In this document: piece after piece, positions 9,331-18,198 of the stretch
Position numbering within the stretch: the first letter of the stretch is position 1
Layout: each line of letters starts with the position of its first letter
DNA from: Chloracidobacterium sp.
GTDB lineage: Bacteria; Acidobacteriota; Blastocatellia; Pyrinomonadales; Pyrinomonadaceae
Reading direction: 5' to 3'
Assembly: GCA_016712045.1 (NCBI GenBank)
Contig: JADJRV010000005.1
Coordinates: 1-64,000 of the forward strand
DNA: 64,000 nt
Program-made: the position numbers and the translations under genes
Notes under the pieces: generated by a model
The model's database searches: none
Seen by the model: only the letters and a program-made list of their open reading frames with translations
Told to the model about the DNA's origin: nothing

Positions 9331-10090
9331 TCCTTGCGGCCGCGGGCTGCGGGAGAATGCGTGGGGCGGTCACTAACGCTTCCAATTCCTCCACTGAGTT
9401 ATTCCTCAGATAGTCATCGACGCCTACCTTAGAGCCGTCGGGATTGTCCGGTAGATAGACCGCTGTGACAATAGCTTTTTTCCGGCTCAATATTTCCGTT
9501 AACCGCTGGAGAGCGTTCCGCACTGAGGGTTTATTAATGACATCCGAGTCGAATACTATTCGTACTTGGCGGTCGTTCCATGCGATCGAATCAAAGTCGG
9601 TTGAAATGGTTACACCACCAAGTTGGTTCTTGCTTTTAAAAAGCCATACGCCGAGAAGAGAAATCACGCATAGCCCTTTAGATGCCATCGAGTCACCTTT
9701 TAGAACTCCTTCTGTAATCCAAATGTCGGTCTTTGGATCGCCTATCATCGGGCGGCACGCCGGCGGACAGTCGATTCTCATGGTCGCACCAACGGGCATT
9801 TCATACTTTAGCGTCCTAACACCACCGTCGGGTTTCGATTGTGTCCGCGGATTGTCGGGTCGTATCTGGTATAGACCGTGAGTTCCGTCTGGTGCATGAA
9901 TCGGAATTAGCAGTGCTGGCACACGACGCTGGCGACTGGCAAAGCCGTACTCTGTAAGTTCCTTGGCCCCTGTCACAGTCCGATACCCACGGGACCTTAT
10001 TACCTCATCGCTAATCGCAGATTCCGTCCGCAATTTTTCGAGATGTTTTTCAGACAAGATTGGAAATTCTATTCGACCCATATCACGCAT
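9320..10090 (-). CDS. TOPRIM-domain protein (DUF3854-like, primase-associated)
   Basis: 256 residues. A TOPRIM-like fold is suggested by the glutamate in DIWITEGVLKGD (about residues 135-147) and the acidic pair in VRIVFDSDV (about 183-191). Such proteins (I recall DUF3854) sit before DUF927-type helicases in mobile elements and may prime replication, although no zinc-binding primase domain or catalytic AEP motif is visible here. It begins 3 bases after the end of the AlpA-like regulator gene and overlaps the helicase gene, forming a regulator-TOPRIM-helicase operon. Confidence 0.65.
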   Translation of the reverse strand: MRDMGRIEFPILSEKHLEKLRTESAISDEVIRSRGYRTVTGAKELTEYGFASRQRRVPALLIPIHAPDGTHGLYQIRPDNPRTQSKPDGGVRTLKYEMPVGATMRIDCPPACRPMIGDPKTDIWITEGVLKGDSMASKGLCVISLLGVWLFKSKNQLGGVTISTDFDSIAWNDRQVRIVFDSDVINKPSVRNALQRLTEILSRKKAIVTAVYLPDNPDGSKVGVDDYLRNNSVEELEALVTAPRILPQPAAARIEL

Positions 10091-10093
10091 ATT

Positions 10094-10345
10094 TCAACGG
10101 CTCCGCGGCAAATCGTTCCGGTCATCTACTTCTCGTAGCTTGATCGGGCCTAGCCCCGCGTTCTTTGTGTTTAGCAAGATATACTGAAGAAGCAGTTCCT
10201 GCGTAAATAAGACTCGCCGACCGACGCGAAAGTGAGGCATCTTCTTTTTCGCTATTTCCCTGTCAAGGGTGACAACCGAAATGCCCAATCTCTTAGCCGC
10301 TTCTCTGCGGTCGAATGTAAGTTTCTCCGTTTGGTTTTCGTTCAT
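10094..10345 (-). CDS. AlpA/excisionase-family HTH protein
   Basis: 83 residues. The sequence RREAAKRLGISVVTLDREI followed by KKMPHFRVGRRVLFTQELL is the classical excisionase/AlpA winged helix-turn-helix, which recognises a short operator and directs excision or replication of an element. The ATG at 10345 is preceded by GGAG at a good distance (an in-frame TTG lies 12 bases earlier but overlaps that site), so I chose it. It heads the replication operon of the island. A role as integration/excision directionality factor for the integrase at 11610-12853 is likely but inferred. Confidence 0.75.
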   Translation of the reverse strand: MNENQTEKLTFDRREAAKRLGISVVTLDREIAKKKMPHFRVGRRVLFTQELLLQYILLNTKNAGLGPIKLREVDDRNDLPRSR

Positions 10346-10361
10346 ATCTGACTCCAAGCGA

Positions 10362-10397
10362 TAAAAAGACAGTCAGAAGTAACCTCTGACTGTCTCC
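10362..10397 (-). terminator. rho-independent terminator before the AlpA-like gene
   Basis: An 11-bp perfect stem (AGACAGTCAGA with TCTGACTGTCT), 7-base loop, followed on the minus strand by TTTTT. It would end transcription arriving from the small island genes at 10512-11564 and separate them from the regulator-TOPRIM-helicase operon. Confidence 0.7.
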
Positions 10398-10511
10398 GAT
10401 TAGACCAGATTGGTTTATCGACTTACTACCGATAGTGAAAAGAAATTTGCCGGCAGTTTATTAAAGAAAAACCTACGGAATGGGATAAGAATGACGGGAT
10501 TTTTTGCATAT

Positions 10512-10982
10512 TTAACCGACATCCCAACTCGAGATGTCGGTTGTTTTCTCTTCATTGTTTCCATGAAGGGCTTTCGAGCGTTTGCTGCGTTCCTTAGCGA
10601 TTGAACGCGATTCAAATACTTTTCGCTCCATTGTGTCAGGATGGTAATCGAATTGACCGGCCAAATATCGGTAAGCAAGTTCTGAGGGTGTGCGCTCAAA
10701 GTCGTTTTGGGAGAATGTAAGCGAGGGAAAAGCCCCTTCAAGGTACGATTCCCAGTGCTGATCCCAGTCGGCATCCCCTTTGGCTGGATGGGTGATAAAA
10801 TAGGCCGAACGACGTAACTTAAATTCTTTTTTTATCTCCTTGAATTTAATACGTAAGTCGTCATATTCAAGGTACAGATTTTCAGTCCTGTCAGGGGTCA
10901 AATAGACTTGTCGATTGAGGTTCACACCTTTCCGGTATTCCGCGAATTCCTTTTCAATTATTTCTAAGTAATTAAGCAGCAC
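10512..10982 (-). CDS. unknown island protein
   Basis: 156 residues, highly charged, with helical heptad-like stretches (LEYDDLRIKFKEIKKEFKL) and many aromatic residues. It has no membrane segment, signal peptide or motif I recognise. AT-rich codon use differs from the resident genes and matches the island. Its 3' end runs through a 9-bp inverted repeat (ACCGACATC with GATGTCGGT, 10517-10543). It stands alone, with gaps of about 110 bases on either side. It is a candidate cargo gene. Whether the ATG at 10982 is the true start is not certain; no strong ribosome site is seen. Confidence 0.5.
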   Translation of the reverse strand: MLLNYLEIIEKEFAEYRKGVNLNRQVYLTPDRTENLYLEYDDLRIKFKEIKKEFKLRRSAYFITHPAKGDADWDQHWESYLEGAFPSLTFSQNDFERTPSELAYRYLAGQFDYHPDTMERKVFESRSIAKERSKRSKALHGNNEEKTTDISSWDVG

Positions 10983-11094
10983 AAATCAACCTTCGAAATC
11001 GCTTCACAATATCTTTCAAACTATTGTTTGGGATGATATTTAGAGGCTCGGCCCCCTGGTTTTGAGTCCGCCTCCATTCGATACAATGGCTCTA

Positions 11095-11304
11095 CTATTT
11101 TTTTTTTATGTCGTTAATTATTGATTCGCCCGTGGCATGATAGGAAGCATGATAAAGGACGAGTGGTAGATAATTTATGTAGCTTATTGTCATCCCTACC
11201 AACCTTTCAAATATCACCTCGTCCCGTTCCTCTTGGCTGACATTAAAGAAATGCATCGCTTCCGGATCACTTAACAGATTTTCTAAGTCTCTAAGCATTT
11301 CCAT
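11095..11304 (-). CDS. small unknown island protein
   Basis: 69 residues from an ATG that overlaps the stop of the preceding gene (TAATG), so translation is coupled. Acidic N-terminal half (LENLLSDPEAMHFFNVSQEERDE), hydrophobic middle (MTISYINYLPLVLYHASYHA) and a Lys-rich end. The hydrophobic stretch is too polar for a confident membrane helix. No family recognised. Together with the 86-residue protein upstream it forms a two-gene unit next to the integrase. Confidence 0.5.
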   Translation of the reverse strand: MEMLRDLENLLSDPEAMHFFNVSQEERDEVIFERLVGMTISYINYLPLVLYHASYHATGESIINDIKKK

Positions 11305-11564
11305 TACGGGTTGGCCCAAGGCACTATGAACAATCGCCTTGGTGGTGAGGGAACTAGCTCAACACTCAGGATAACGTTGTCACCAGTCTCTTGATAAAGG
11401 AACTCCAGCGAGAGTTTGTCCCTTGATAATCGGCTGGGGAATCCTTCCGGTATGTTCGCCCGATTGAGGGCTTCTTTTGCCGCTTTAACTGCGAGGGCCG
11501 TTTGTCTCTTGAATGTCTCAATCTCTTCTTTTGACGGCTCTTCACTGATTTGTTCCGTTGACAT
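11304..11564 (-). CDS. small unknown island protein
   Basis: 86 residues starting MSTEQISEEPSKEEIETF. The ATG at 11564 is preceded by GAGGG at suitable spacing, which is why I prefer it to a longer in-frame start. The N-terminus is very acidic; the C-terminus (LSLEFLYQETGDNVILSVEL) looks like a beta-hairpin. No known domain. It is followed by a translationally coupled 69-residue gene. Small acidic proteins paired with another small gene in an island could be an anti-restriction, inhibitor or toxin-antitoxin-like pair, but nothing in the sequence proves it. Confidence 0.5.
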   Translation of the reverse strand: MSTEQISEEPSKEEIETFKRQTALAVKAAKEALNRANIPEGFPSRLSRDKLSLEFLYQETGDNVILSVELVPSPPRRLFIVPWANP

Positions 11565-11609
11565 ATTTAACGAACCCTCACTCAACCAAAACCGAAAGGC
11601 AAGCATTTC

Positions 11610-12853
11610 CTAATTCACAAATGTGTCATCTTCTTCTATGACAGTCATAGCGTCCCCATGGTATTGAGTCAATACATCTGCAATTCGTTTGACGGACTCT
11701 TCACTCGGATTAACGTACCGAGCAAAGGTGGTCCACTGGGTATGTCCAGATATCTTCATAATCTCCATCGGCGGGAGGCCGGCGTTAACCATCCTCGTGA
11801 TGGCAGTGTGGCGGAAATCATGAAATTGTAGACCTGTGATACCGGCTTCGTCACACGCAGTAGAAAACGACTTCTTAATGTCAGTAACCCCAAACACAAG
11901 ATCGTCGTGCCTTTTTACTGAAAGGCCCCACAATCGTTCAAATTCTTCGAATACGCGTTGTGTCATCCCCACATCCTGGGTTTTGCGGTTTTGCTGTTGA
12001 AAGCTGTAACCTTGATAATTCGTCGCGATAGGTCTACATCCCTCCAACAAAGCTTGAAGAGTTCGCCTTTCCTCATGCCAGTATCAAGAGCCACAACCAC
12101 GAGCCCCTTCAGGAGTTCCCCACCACCCTTTAATTTTGCCTTAACAGGTTTTCCGTTTCGTTTGTATTTAATTTCCCGTTCGGCCATACAGGCAGTCAAC
12201 AATCTACTTTCCTCGTCGAATGACAGAGTGCGCTCTCGCTTAACTTCATCCGACATGGAGATCAATGGGGCCCCTAGGTCAAAGGGTGACTGCATGATCC
12301 AACCATTCTGTACTGCATACCGCATCATCGTCCGCATCAGCGAGAGAGTTCGGTTAACGTCGGCGATGCTCCTCTCCCCGCGCTTTGATTCGGTCTTTAG
12401 CCGCCTCGCCTTGAAATCTTCAATATCTGAATGGGAAATATTGCGGAGCAGGTACGCACCAAAAAATTCCTTAAGGACGTCAAGATAGTGAATTACGGGT
12501 TTCACTGATCGAAGTCCGGCCACTTTTCGCTCAGCTCCGTTGTTACCGTGGTACTCTGCGGGCACTAGTTTCTTTTCTTTGTACGTTTCGGCCAACTTGC
12601 GAAATGTTAACTTATCGCCCTCAATGGCCTTTTCACCCCGCTTACTATATTTATCTTGCAGTTCGTCCCGAAGACGGCGGGCATGGGTCTTATTATCTGC
12701 CTTGGCCACATACTGTTTCTTTTTTCCATTACCGTCGTAACGGATAATTCGGGCATACCAAACAAGATCGCCATCCTTTTCTTTCTTCTGTATAATGCCC
12801 CAATCCGGAAACCCTTTGAAACGTTTACACTTGCCATACCTTTTTACTCACAC
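11610..12853 (-). CDS. tyrosine-type site-specific integrase (frameshifted)
   Basis: Catalyses integration and excision of the island. An N-terminal AP2-like or arm-binding segment (DWGIIQKKEKDGDLVWYARI), a core-binding domain and the catalytic domain are present: Arg in LDTGMRKGELFKL, then HDFRHTAITRM (H-x-x-R), SGHTQWTTFARYVNP (His and nucleophile Tyr). All catalytic residues survive. Frame shifts occur near 11985 and near 12710-12830, so the exact start is unclear; about 12853 is my estimate. The 5' end faces the tRNA-Thr fragment, as expected for an integrase beside its attachment site. Confidence 0.85.
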
Positions 12854-12870
12854 CTTTACTCACACCTTGA
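12841..12870 (-). repeat. tandem 12-bp direct repeat at the integrase 5' end
   Basis: On the minus strand AAGGTGTGAGTA occurs twice in direct succession, followed by a partial third copy (AAAAGGTATG). The position, between integrase and tRNA fragment, suits arm-type integrase or excisionase binding sites; alternatively it is coding sequence for the integrase N-terminus. Confidence 0.45.
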
Positions 12871-12988
12871 GTGCTATTTCAGGATAATTGTAGCGATTTC
12901 AAGATAGCGGGTCAACCCCATAAGCCATTGCTCCGATGTTAGTTAGGGGATTTTGTGTGCTAAGGATACTTTGAGATAATTGGCGTTA

Positions 12989-13038
12989 TTCGATTCGTAA
13001 TCGAAAGGTCGTCGGTTCGACTCCGATGGGCGGCTCCA
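12989..13038 (+). other. 3' fragment of tRNA-Thr(CGT): probable attachment site (attR)
   Basis: Anticodon arm TTCGA-TTCGTAA-TCGAA with anticodon CGT, T arm GTCGG-TTCGACT-CCGAT, acceptor 3' strand GGGCGGC, discriminator T and encoded CCA are all present. The 5' acceptor strand (GCCGCCC expected at about 12963) and the D arm are missing. This is what an integrase using a tRNA 3' end leaves at the distal border. The intact tRNA copy is not found anywhere in the window. Confidence 0.75.
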
Positions 13039-13041
13039 CAA

Positions 13042-13082
13042 ATTAAAAAAAGGGCGTTGCTATAATGCGACGCCCTTTTTCT
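13042..13082. terminator. bidirectional rho-independent terminator
   Basis: A GC-rich stem (GGGCGTTGC with GCGACGCCC, one mismatch) flanked by an A-tract on one side and a T-tract on the other. It lies downstream of the tRNA fragment on the plus strand and downstream of the small membrane protein gene on the minus strand, so it can serve both. Confidence 0.7.
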
Positions 13083-13107
13083 ACCTACCAATTAACATTT
13101 GGGCGCC

Positions 13108-13392
13108 CTAATGCGGCCGGAATTGAAACGCTGATCGGGCACGTAGATCCTTCGGGCTGAGCAGAGCCTCGGTCTTTGCTTTTACGCGTTTTGCTACCGG
13201 CCCTTTTTCGGTAGGCTCGTGCGAGTGGCCTACCGCACCCGGCAGCACGCACATCATACCGACAAATACCAGTCCAAACGACACAAACCCAAAGGCCGTG
13301 ATCGCAAACATCGACATCACACCGCCGAGCCAAACTACCCCTACCGCTACTGCAAATAATGCCCAAAGGGATGAATAAAATTTTGGTGTCAT
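13108..13392 (-). CDS. small inner-membrane protein of unknown function
   Basis: 94 residues from the ATG at 13392, chosen because GGAGG lies about 11 bases upstream (an ATG at 13413 overlaps that site). Two hydrophobic helices (ALFAVAVGVVWLGGVMSMFAI and FGFVSFGLVFVGMMCVL) are followed by a basic cytoplasmic-type tail. No family recognised. Divergent from uspA; both have sigma-54-like sequences upstream (13458-13472 and 13646-13661), which suggests a shared stress or redox circuit. Confidence 0.6.
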   Translation of the reverse strand: MTPKFYSSLWALFAVAVGVVWLGGVMSMFAITAFGFVSFGLVFVGMMCVLPGAVGHSHEPTEKGPVAKRVKAKTEALLSPKDLRARSAFQFRPH

Positions 13393-13457
13393 GATCTTAT
13401 TAAGAACCTCCATTAAAGTTTGGCTCGAGCGATATGTCGCGGCCGCCTACATATATC

Positions 13458-13472
13458 GCAAGCGGCGTACCG
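13458..13472 (-). promoter_or_regulatory. possible sigma-54 promoter for the small membrane protein
   Basis: CGGTACGCCGCTTGC on the minus strand matches TGGCACG-N4-TTGC in 9 of 11 positions, with the essential GG and GC dinucleotides exactly 10 bases apart. Predicted transcription would start about 50 bases before the chosen ATG. Confidence 0.45.
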
Positions 13473-13645
13473 CACGCAAAAGTCAATGTTTATCGATATC
13501 AGAGTGTTTGCCGTCGTGCGAAAAAATCCACGTGCCCGCGTGCTTTTGCGTGATTCTTCGCACGCAATAAAAAGCAAACGAACGCCTTTAACTCAGCGAA
13601 TGCCGATGTCATAAGCGGTTCACACCTGGCCCAGCCTCGCGCCAA

Positions 13646-13661
13646 AGGTATGACGATTGCA
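13646..13661 (+). promoter_or_regulatory. possible sigma-54 promoter for uspA
   Basis: AGGTATGACGATTGC has GG and GC 10 bases apart and TTGC intact, but two mismatches in the -24 element. It lies about 37 bases before the uspA start. Weaker than the sites at 23682 and 36464. Confidence 0.35.
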
Positions 13662-13696
13662 TATACTATTGGTGTAGGTACGGAGGCACTAAAACG

Positions 13697-14148
13697 ATGA
13701 AGATATTACTTGGAACGGACGGTTCAGATTACAGCAAAGAAGCGGTTGAACAATGCTGTCGGCTGTTTGCCGGACGCACAGACCTCGAGATCAAAATACT
13801 CGCCGCATATGAGGACGCTTACGCGATCGCAAGCGAGCCTTTGTCATCTCCGGAAGAGTTTTACCAGGCTGCCACCGACGCGGCATATGCTCAGGCCGAG
13901 AGTTCGGCAAACGAAGCATTAGAGATATTTAAGAGCTATTTCACGACACACCTTTGAATATCAACACGCAGATAGTCAACGGAGATCCCGGACAGCAACT
14001 CGTCGAGATCGCCAAGGCATGGGACGCGGATCTCATTGTTGTCGGTTCGCACGGACGCGGATTTTGGGGCCGGCTGCTCGGTTCGGTGTCGGACGGCGTG
14101 ACGCATCATTCGCCGTGTTCGGTATTGGTCGTGAGAAAGGCGGCGTAA
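13697..14148 (+). CDS. universal stress protein, single UspA domain (frameshifted)
   Basis: About 149 residues. The N-terminus MKILLGTDGSDYSKEAVEQC is the first UspA strand and the C-terminal block DLIVVGSHGRGFWGRLLGSV carries the G-x2-G-x9-G(S/T) ATP-binding motif. The frame shifts near 13955, between the two blocks. GGAGG at 13681 supports the start. Such proteins bind ATP and act in hypoxia, starvation or oxidative stress. The gene lies convergent to the hybrid kinase gene, with stops only a few bases apart. Confidence 0.85.
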
Positions 14149-14151
14149 AGA

Positions 14152-16064
14152 TCAAGACAAAATCTCGGCGAGTGTCGTCAGCAATTTCTCGGCGGTGAAA
14201 GGCTTTGGCAAGAGCCTTTCGACGCCGAGTTTTTGCAGGTCAACAGATTGATTTTCGTGGATCATACCGCTCATCGCAATGATCTTGAGCTTGGGGTCAA
14301 TGGTCCGCAGTTCGGCGATCATCGCGGCTCCATCCATATTTGGCATCGCCATATCGGTCAGCACCGCGGCGATCTCAGCCCTATTCTCTTCATAAACATC
14401 CAGAGCCTCACGCCCGTCGCCGGCCGTCAATGGTGCGGTACCCGTTTGCGGAAAGCGTAGCGGCGGTGACCTCGCGAATGCTCTCTTCGTCATCGACGAC
14501 GAATAAGTTCACCGTTGCCGCAAGCGGTCCGGCTGCCATCGCCGGTCGTGGTGCGCACAACATGCTCCTCAGCCGACGGCAAATAGATCGAAAACTTTGT
14601 ACCCTTTGCCGGGCTCGCTATAGACGTTGATAAATCCGTCGTGGCTCTTGACGATGGTCATCGTCGTCGCAAGCCCCAGCCCGGTTCCCTTGCCGACATC
14701 TTTGGTAGTGAAAAACGGGTCGAATATCCGGTTAACAACATCCGTGCTCATCCCCGTCCCACTGTCAGTGACCGTCAGCAAAAGGTAGCTGCCGGGGCTC
14801 GCGTCGATGTTCATCCGCGCATAGTTGTCATCGATGCTGACGTTGCCCACTTGGATGCTGAGTGTGCCGCCATCGGGCATCGCATCGCGTGCGTTGAGAC
14901 AGACGTTCATCAAAACCTGATGGATCTGTGTCGGGTCAGCCGAGATCGTCCACAGTTCGGCTTCGATATCGTACTCGAGCTTGATCGAACGCGGCAGAGT
15001 TTCCTTGAGCACGGAGACGATCTCTTTTGATCAGGTGCTTGAGATTTACCGTAACGCGTTCGCCGGCCATCCCGCGGGCAAACGTCAGTACCTGTTTTAT
15101 CAGGTCGGCACCGCGTTCGGCGTTCTCTTTGATCATCGCCACCCAACGCGTCGTGTCCCCGTCAGGGATTGGTACGCATCATGTCCGCCGCCATCATTAT
15201 CGGCGAGAGGATGTTGTTAAGGTCATGGGCGATGCCGCCCGCCAGCGTGCCGATCGATTCCATTCGCTGAGCCCGGAGAAGGTGCTCTTCGGTGCGTTTC
15301 TGCTCGGTGATATCTGTGTTGATGATCAGATAATAATCCGGCTCACCGGCGTCATTTCTGACCAAGGTCCAGCGGCTCTCGGCAATGATCCGCTCGCCGC
15401 TGCGGGTCGTGTGCCGCGACTCGGCTTTCCATTCGTCAGAAGCCTCTAGCGCTTGATCGTTTTTCAAGCTCGCGGCGATCGCCGTTGCTAAGCAGCTCGG
15501 CTATGTGCCGGCCAAACGCGTCCTCTTCTGACCAACCATAGACCCGCTCCGCACCCTGGTTCCAATACAGCACCTGATAATTGAGGTCACTGACAATAAT
15601 CGCGTCTTGAGCTTTGTCGAGCAGCGATGCCTGTTGCCGAATGCGGTCCTCGGCAAGCTTTCGCTCGGTGATCTCATAGCGGATCGCAACGTATTGAAAG
15701 GGCTTTTATGCTCGTCGATCAACGGCACGATCGTCGTATCGACCCAATATATCGATCCGTCCTTTGCCCGGTTGCGCAGCTCGCCGCGCCAGACCTCGCC
15801 CTTGGCGATAGTCGTCCAAATAGTGCGGATAAAATCTTTCGGATGATAGCCGGAGTTGATGATGCGGTGGTCTTCCCCGATCAACTCCTCGCGGCTAAAG
15901 CCTGAAATATCACAAAATTTATCGTTAGCGTAATTTATCCGTCCGGTCTGATCGGTCATTGCGACGATCGCGGATTGATCAATGGCATATTTAAGATCGG
16001 ACAGTTCCTTAATAAGGTCCTGTCCGCCAACCGTCCGTCTATCTGCTAGGACTTGTTCAGTCAT
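14152..16064 (-). CDS. hybrid sensor histidine kinase: PAS-PAS-HisKA-HATPase-REC (frameshifted)
   Basis: About 635 residues. The N-terminal PAS (ATVAMTDQTGRINYANDKFC-type block near residues 35-55, then RELIGEDHRIINSG) is followed by a second PAS (QDAIIVSDLNYQVLYWNQGA) with a PAC region. HisKA has GGIAHDLNNILSP with the phospho-acceptor His; the ATPase has NVCLNARDA, DSGTGM and GKGTGLGLAT. The receiver at the C-terminus has the Asp in LTDMAMPNMDG and Lys in LPKPF. No membrane segment is seen, so it is a cytoplasmic sensor, perhaps of redox or oxygen. Shifts occur near 15700, 15480, 15165, 15030, 14590 and 14450. The ATG at 16064 overlaps the end of the NtrC-like gene. Confidence 0.85.
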
Positions 16065-17464
16065 CGTGATCGTCAGAGCTGCTACGCATTTCAAAACCCG
16101 CCTTGCGCAATTTGTATCTCAACTGATCGCGTGAGATGTCGAGCAGCTTGGCTGCTCTCGTCAGATTACCGTTCGTCCGGTCATAAGCCTGTTTGGCAAG
16201 CTCAAATTCGACCGACTCAAGCGACACTCCGGCCGCCGGCAGGAGGATGGTCGAAGAACCCGGGTTTGCGATCGCGTGGACCCCGACCATGTCGGCCGGC
16301 AAATGGGCGGCGGTAACGACCTCGCCGTCCTCGAGGATCGATGCCCGCTCGATGACATTGCGCAACTCGCGGACATTGCCGGGCCAGGCATAATTCAAAA
16401 GATCTTTTCGACATCCTTTGCTAGCCCGCTGAGCAGCTTGCCCCGCCGTTTGAGATTAGCCTTCTTGATGTAGTAATCCGTAAGCTGCAGCACATCGCGG
16501 CCGCGGTCGCGTAAAGGGGGAATGTCGACCTGGATGACCGAGAGACGAAAATACAGGTCGAGACGAAAGTTGCCGGCCTTACATTCTTGTTTGAGGTTGC
16601 GGTTGGACGCGGCAATTATGCGAGCGTTCAACTGAATATCTTTGAGCCCGCCGACGCGTCGGAAAGGCCCTTCTTCGAGCACGCGCAGCAATTTTGCCTG
16701 CAAGGCAAGCTCCATCTCACCGATCTCGTCGAGAAAGATCGTCCCGCCATGTGCCTGTTCAAACAGCCCCTCTTTACGGGCCTTGGCGTCGGTAAATGCA
16801 CCTTTTTCGTAGCCAAATAGTTCAGATTCGATGAGATTCGCCGGCAATGCGGCGCAGTTGATAGCAAGATACGGAGCCCTCGCACGCTCAGACGCAAAGT
16901 GTATCGCCCGCGCAAATAGGTCCTTACCGGTGCCGGTTTCGCCGTCAAGCAAGATCGAGCCGACCTCCGATGCGGCGACACGGCGGGCGAGATCTTTGGC
17001 TCGTTCCATCGTCTCCAGAATCGCCGATTATCTCGTCAAAACTAAAACCCCGCGACCGCTCGGTGCGTGCGTGCTTTACCTCTTTTCTAAGCGTTTCGGT
17101 TTCGAGTGCGTTGCGTAGAGTTACCCGCAATTCTTCTAACTTTACGGGCTTGCCGATAAAATCATGAGCACCGCCGCAAAGCCGCGACCGAATTTTCGAC
17201 ATCTATGTTTCCGGTGATCATCACGACGATCGCTTCGGGATTGATGAATTTAAAATACTTTAATGCATCTAGACCTGACCCGTCTGGCAGATCGATATCA
17301 AGCAAGACGATTGTCGGCTCGGCCTCGGCAAACATCCTTTTTGCCGATGCGACGGTATCAGCCTCGACCGTCTCAAATTCCCACAGACGCAGAGCCTCGA
17401 CGAACGCCATACGTACAAAACGGTCGTCGTCAACGATCAATACCTTACCTGCGGTCTCTGCCAT
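16057..17464 (-). CDS. NtrC-family sigma-54-dependent response regulator (frameshifted)
   Basis: About 468 residues: receiver (VLIVDDDRFVRMAF, phospho-Asp in VLLDIDLPDG), AAA+ domain (Walker A GETGTGKD, Walker B GGTIFLDEIGEM, sensor RIIAASNRNL) and a Fis-type C-terminal helix-turn-helix (LTRAAKLLDISRDQLRYKLRK). The sigma-54-contacting loop reads GAFTDA instead of GAFTGA. It activates sigma-54 promoters, presumably on phosphorylation by the overlapping downstream kinase. Candidate targets with sigma-54-type promoters are in this window (23682, 36464, 13458, 13646). Shifts near 17190, 17015 and 16395. Confidence 0.88.
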
Positions 17465-17469
17465 CTACG

Positions 17470-18195
17470 TCATTTTGTCACGGGTGAATCTATTTCGCTG
17501 CGAAGCTGCTTTATCGCAGAATTACCCGGATCGACGCTCTCCAGTCGCGCGAGAGTCGCTTTTGCTTTTGCCGTGTCACCCTTTTTATTATACGCCACTG
17601 TTAGATTTTGCAGGGTCTGTATATGGTTCGGATCTGCTTCGAGCGAGCGGTTAAATTCCTGGATCGCCCGGTCAAAGTTCGGCGGACTGCGAAAAACGAA
17701 CGTCAGCCCTAGGTCGGTTCGGACGTTAGGGTCATCCGATTTTTTGGCTAGAGCAGCCATGTACCATTTTTCTGCCTCTTCATAATGCTCGCCGTCAAAA
17801 TTGGCGTTGCCGAGGTGGACGAGCACTTCGCGGTCGTCGGGTTTTAGGTCGTATGCCTTTTTGAGATACGTTATTGCCTCGTCAAAACGGTTGATCTGAT
17901 AATACAGCTCCGCCGCCTTTAGCTGTGCATCCGCGTCATTTGGCGACTGCTCGGCCTTACTGACCGCCGCGAGCACCTCCGCCTGCGGCGCTCCCTGTCC
18001 GGTCATATCACCGCCCGCTCCACTAATATCCGGATGCCCGGGGGGAATGTTCGAATTTGCCGACGCTAATTGAGCGGATGGCATTTGAGCAGCCGTCGTT
18101 ACTGTCTGTTGGTTGATCGAGTTTGCAAAATAAAACCCGACGACCAACCCCGCGATCAGACCTGCGACACCAAAGAGAATTTTGTCCTTATTCAT
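17470..18195 (-). CDS. membrane-anchored TPR protein (CcmH/CycH-like, cytochrome c assembly)
   Basis: 241 residues, intact. An N-terminal membrane anchor (ILFGVAGLIAGLVVGFYFANS) is followed by a Ser/Ala/Gly linker and about four TPR repeats (for example RFDEAITYLKKAYDLKPDD). It lies 3 bases after the end of ccsA in the same direction. TPR proteins in cytochrome maturation loci bind apocytochrome or haem-lyase components; that role here is inferred from location. The TPR segments could equally serve another assembly task. Confidence 0.7.
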   Translation of the reverse strand: MNKDKILFGVAGLIAGLVVGFYFANSINQQTVTTAAQMPSAQLASANSNIPPGHPDISGAGGDMTGQGAPQAEVLAAVSKAEQSPNDADAQLKAAELYYQINRFDEAITYLKKAYDLKPDDREVLVHLGNANFDGEHYEEAEKWYMAALAKKSDDPNVRTDLGLTFVFRSPPNFDRAIQEFNRSLEADPNHIQTLQNLTVAYNKKGDTAKAKATLARLESVDPGNSAIKQLRSEIDSPVTK

Positions 18196-18198
18196 TGT

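Noticed and set aside
12960..13038. Complete tRNA gene at the integrase end
   Set aside because: Counting 72 bases back from the discriminator base gives AGGATAC, not the GCCGCCC needed for the acceptor stem, and there is no D arm. Only the 3' half from the anticodon arm is real.
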